DNA of 64,000 nt from Colivivens sp964452915 (GTDB lineage Bacteria > Bacteroidota > Bacteroidia > Bacteroidales > Bacteroidaceae): the NCBI GenBank assembly GCA_964452915.1, contig CAYVNW010000003.1, positions 1 through 64,000 on the forward strand, written 5' to 3'. The notes below the pieces were generated by a model. The model ran no database searches, was not told where the DNA came from, and saw only the letters and a program-made list of their open reading frames with translations. Of this stretch, positions 63,180 to 64,000 are shown piece after piece. The number at the start of each line of letters is the position of its first letter. Positions within the stretch are counted from its first letter, which is position 1. The translations under genes were made by a program, and so were the position numbers.

Positions 63180-64000
63180 TTACACTAAGTCCGCACGTCC
63201 GCCACACTCTTGAAGAACAGCCTTTGCTACACTGCTTGAAACTGGAGCATGATGATCATAGGACATCGTTGATGTAGCACGTCCTGAAGTTATTGTACGA
63301 AGAGCTGTTACATATCCGAACATCTCTGACAATGGCACCATAGCTTTGATGATTCTGGCACCTGAGCGACTTGTATCCATTCCTTCGACCTGACCTCTTC
63401 GTTTGTTCAAGTCACCGATTACATCACCCATATTCTCTTCCGGAGTTACAACCTCAAGTTTCATGATTGGCTCCATAAGTACAGGCTTCGCTTGCGCACA
63501 GGCATTCTTGTAAGCTTGAAGTGCACAAATTTCGAATGAAAGCTGATCGGAATCTACAGGATGGAAAGAACCGTCTATCAAGCGCACTTTCAATGAGTCC
63601 ATTGGGAAACCTCCTAGAATACCATTACTCATTGCATTCGTGAAGCCTTTTTGTACGGCCGGTATAAACTCCTTAGGGATATTACCGCCCTTCACTTCAT
63701 CTATGAACTGAAGTCCACCTTGTTTAAAATCTTCATCGACAGGACCGACTTCCACTATGATATCGGCAAACTTACCACGGCCACCGGACTGCTTCTTGTA
63801 TACCTCACGCAAGTTAACAGTCTTGGTAATTGCTTCTTTGTAATTAACCTGTGGCTTACCTTGATTACATTCTACCTTGAACTCACGTTTCAAGCGGTCA
63901 ATAATAATATCAAGATGAAGTTCTCCCATACCAGAGATGACCGTCTGACCACTCTGTTCGTCTGTACGGACAGTAAAGGTCGGATCTTCTTCTGCGAGTT
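63180..64000 (-). CDS. fusA: Elongation factor G, C-terminal part (cut by the window edge)
   Basis: The last 273 or so codons of EF-G; the start lies beyond 64000. The frame is open to the edge (TFTVRTDEQSGQTVISGMGE, then LHLDIIIDRLKREFKVECNQ). Domains III (end), IV (RGKFADIIVEVGPVDEDFK and the GSFHPVDSDQLSFEICALQA block) and V (PIMKLEVVTPEENMGDVIGD, MFGYVTALRTITSGRATSTM) are visible. EF-G drives translocation. Bacteroidetes often carry two EF-G paralogues; its place next to rpsJ supports the housekeeping one. Confidence 0.96.
   Translation of the reverse strand, partial: LAEEDPTFTVRTDEQSGQTVISGMGELHLDIIIDRLKREFKVECNQGKPQVNYKEAITKTVNLREVYKKQSGGRGKFADIIVEVGPVDEDFKQGGLQFIDEVKGGNIPKEFIPAVQKGFTNAMSNGILGGFPMDSLKVRLIDGSFHPVDSDQLSFEICALQAYKNACAQAKPVLMEPIMKLEVVTPEENMGDVIGDLNKRRGQVEGMDTSRSGARIIKAMVPLSEMFGYVTALRTITSGRATSTMSYDHHAPVSSSVAKAVLQECGGRADLV

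Overview
The window looks like a chromosome segment from a Bacteroidales bacterium, most likely Prevotellaceae or Muribaculaceae, taken from a short-read or metagenome assembly. Reasons: several SusC/SusD pairs, lipoproteins with an acidic residue run after the lipobox cysteine, promoters of the Bacteroidetes type (-33 TTTG, about 19-20 nt, -7 TAnnTTTG), Fibrobacter-paralogous C-type-lectin-like proteins, and a Bacteroidales S10-spc-alpha ribosomal cluster. Nearly all genes are on the minus strand. Two runs of exactly 100 N sit between exact 55-bp duplicates, so both gaps look like scaffolding artefacts.

The main discovery is at the left end (about 0.6-4.1 kb): a complete diversity-generating retroelement (DGR). 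In transcription order it has a surface-lipoprotein target whose C-terminal lectin-like domain ends in a variable repeat (VR, 3033-3226), a MutS-domain-I-like accessory protein (2349-2903), a template repeat (TR, 1974-2164) and a DGR-type reverse transcriptase (630-1946). Every one of the 21 TR/VR substitutions outside a short codon-repeat tract falls on a template adenine, the signature of mutagenic retrohoming. Inside the tract the template has five AAC codons and the target six codons. Just upstream, a 670-bp tandem duplication with 9-bp in-frame microhomology has made a new chimeric lipoprotein from the target's N terminus and its neighbour's C terminus. A diverged lectin-like paralogue without a signal peptide lies at 18447-19088.

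From 5.9 to 9.8 kb lies a compact operon: zinc-ribbon/TerB-like protein, SPFH+GYF_2 protein, GYF_2 protein, small membrane protein and a uracil-DNA-glycosylase-like protein. A hairpin-dense non-coding stretch (10.07-10.49 kb) follows. Then come two secreted pectin-degrading enzymes, a GH2 protein and a PL11 rhamnogalacturonan lyase with autotransporter-type repeats, and on the plus strand a one-component beta-propeller/AraC regulator that may control them.

From 22.1 to 28.6 kb is a leucine operon (leuA-leuC-leuD-second synthase-leuB). Its leader carries a promoter, a 24-codon peptide with 11 branched-chain codons, and mutually exclusive antiterminator and terminator helices, so classical attenuation is predicted. 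From 28.8 to 48 kb an apparently single operon encodes a CotH-family protein, three fasciclin lipoproteins and two SusC/SusD pairs, with a promoter at its head and a terminator at its end; it contains no obvious glycan-degrading enzyme. From 48.3 kb to the right edge is the fusA-S10-spc-alpha ribosomal protein cluster, ending with rplQ and a terminator.
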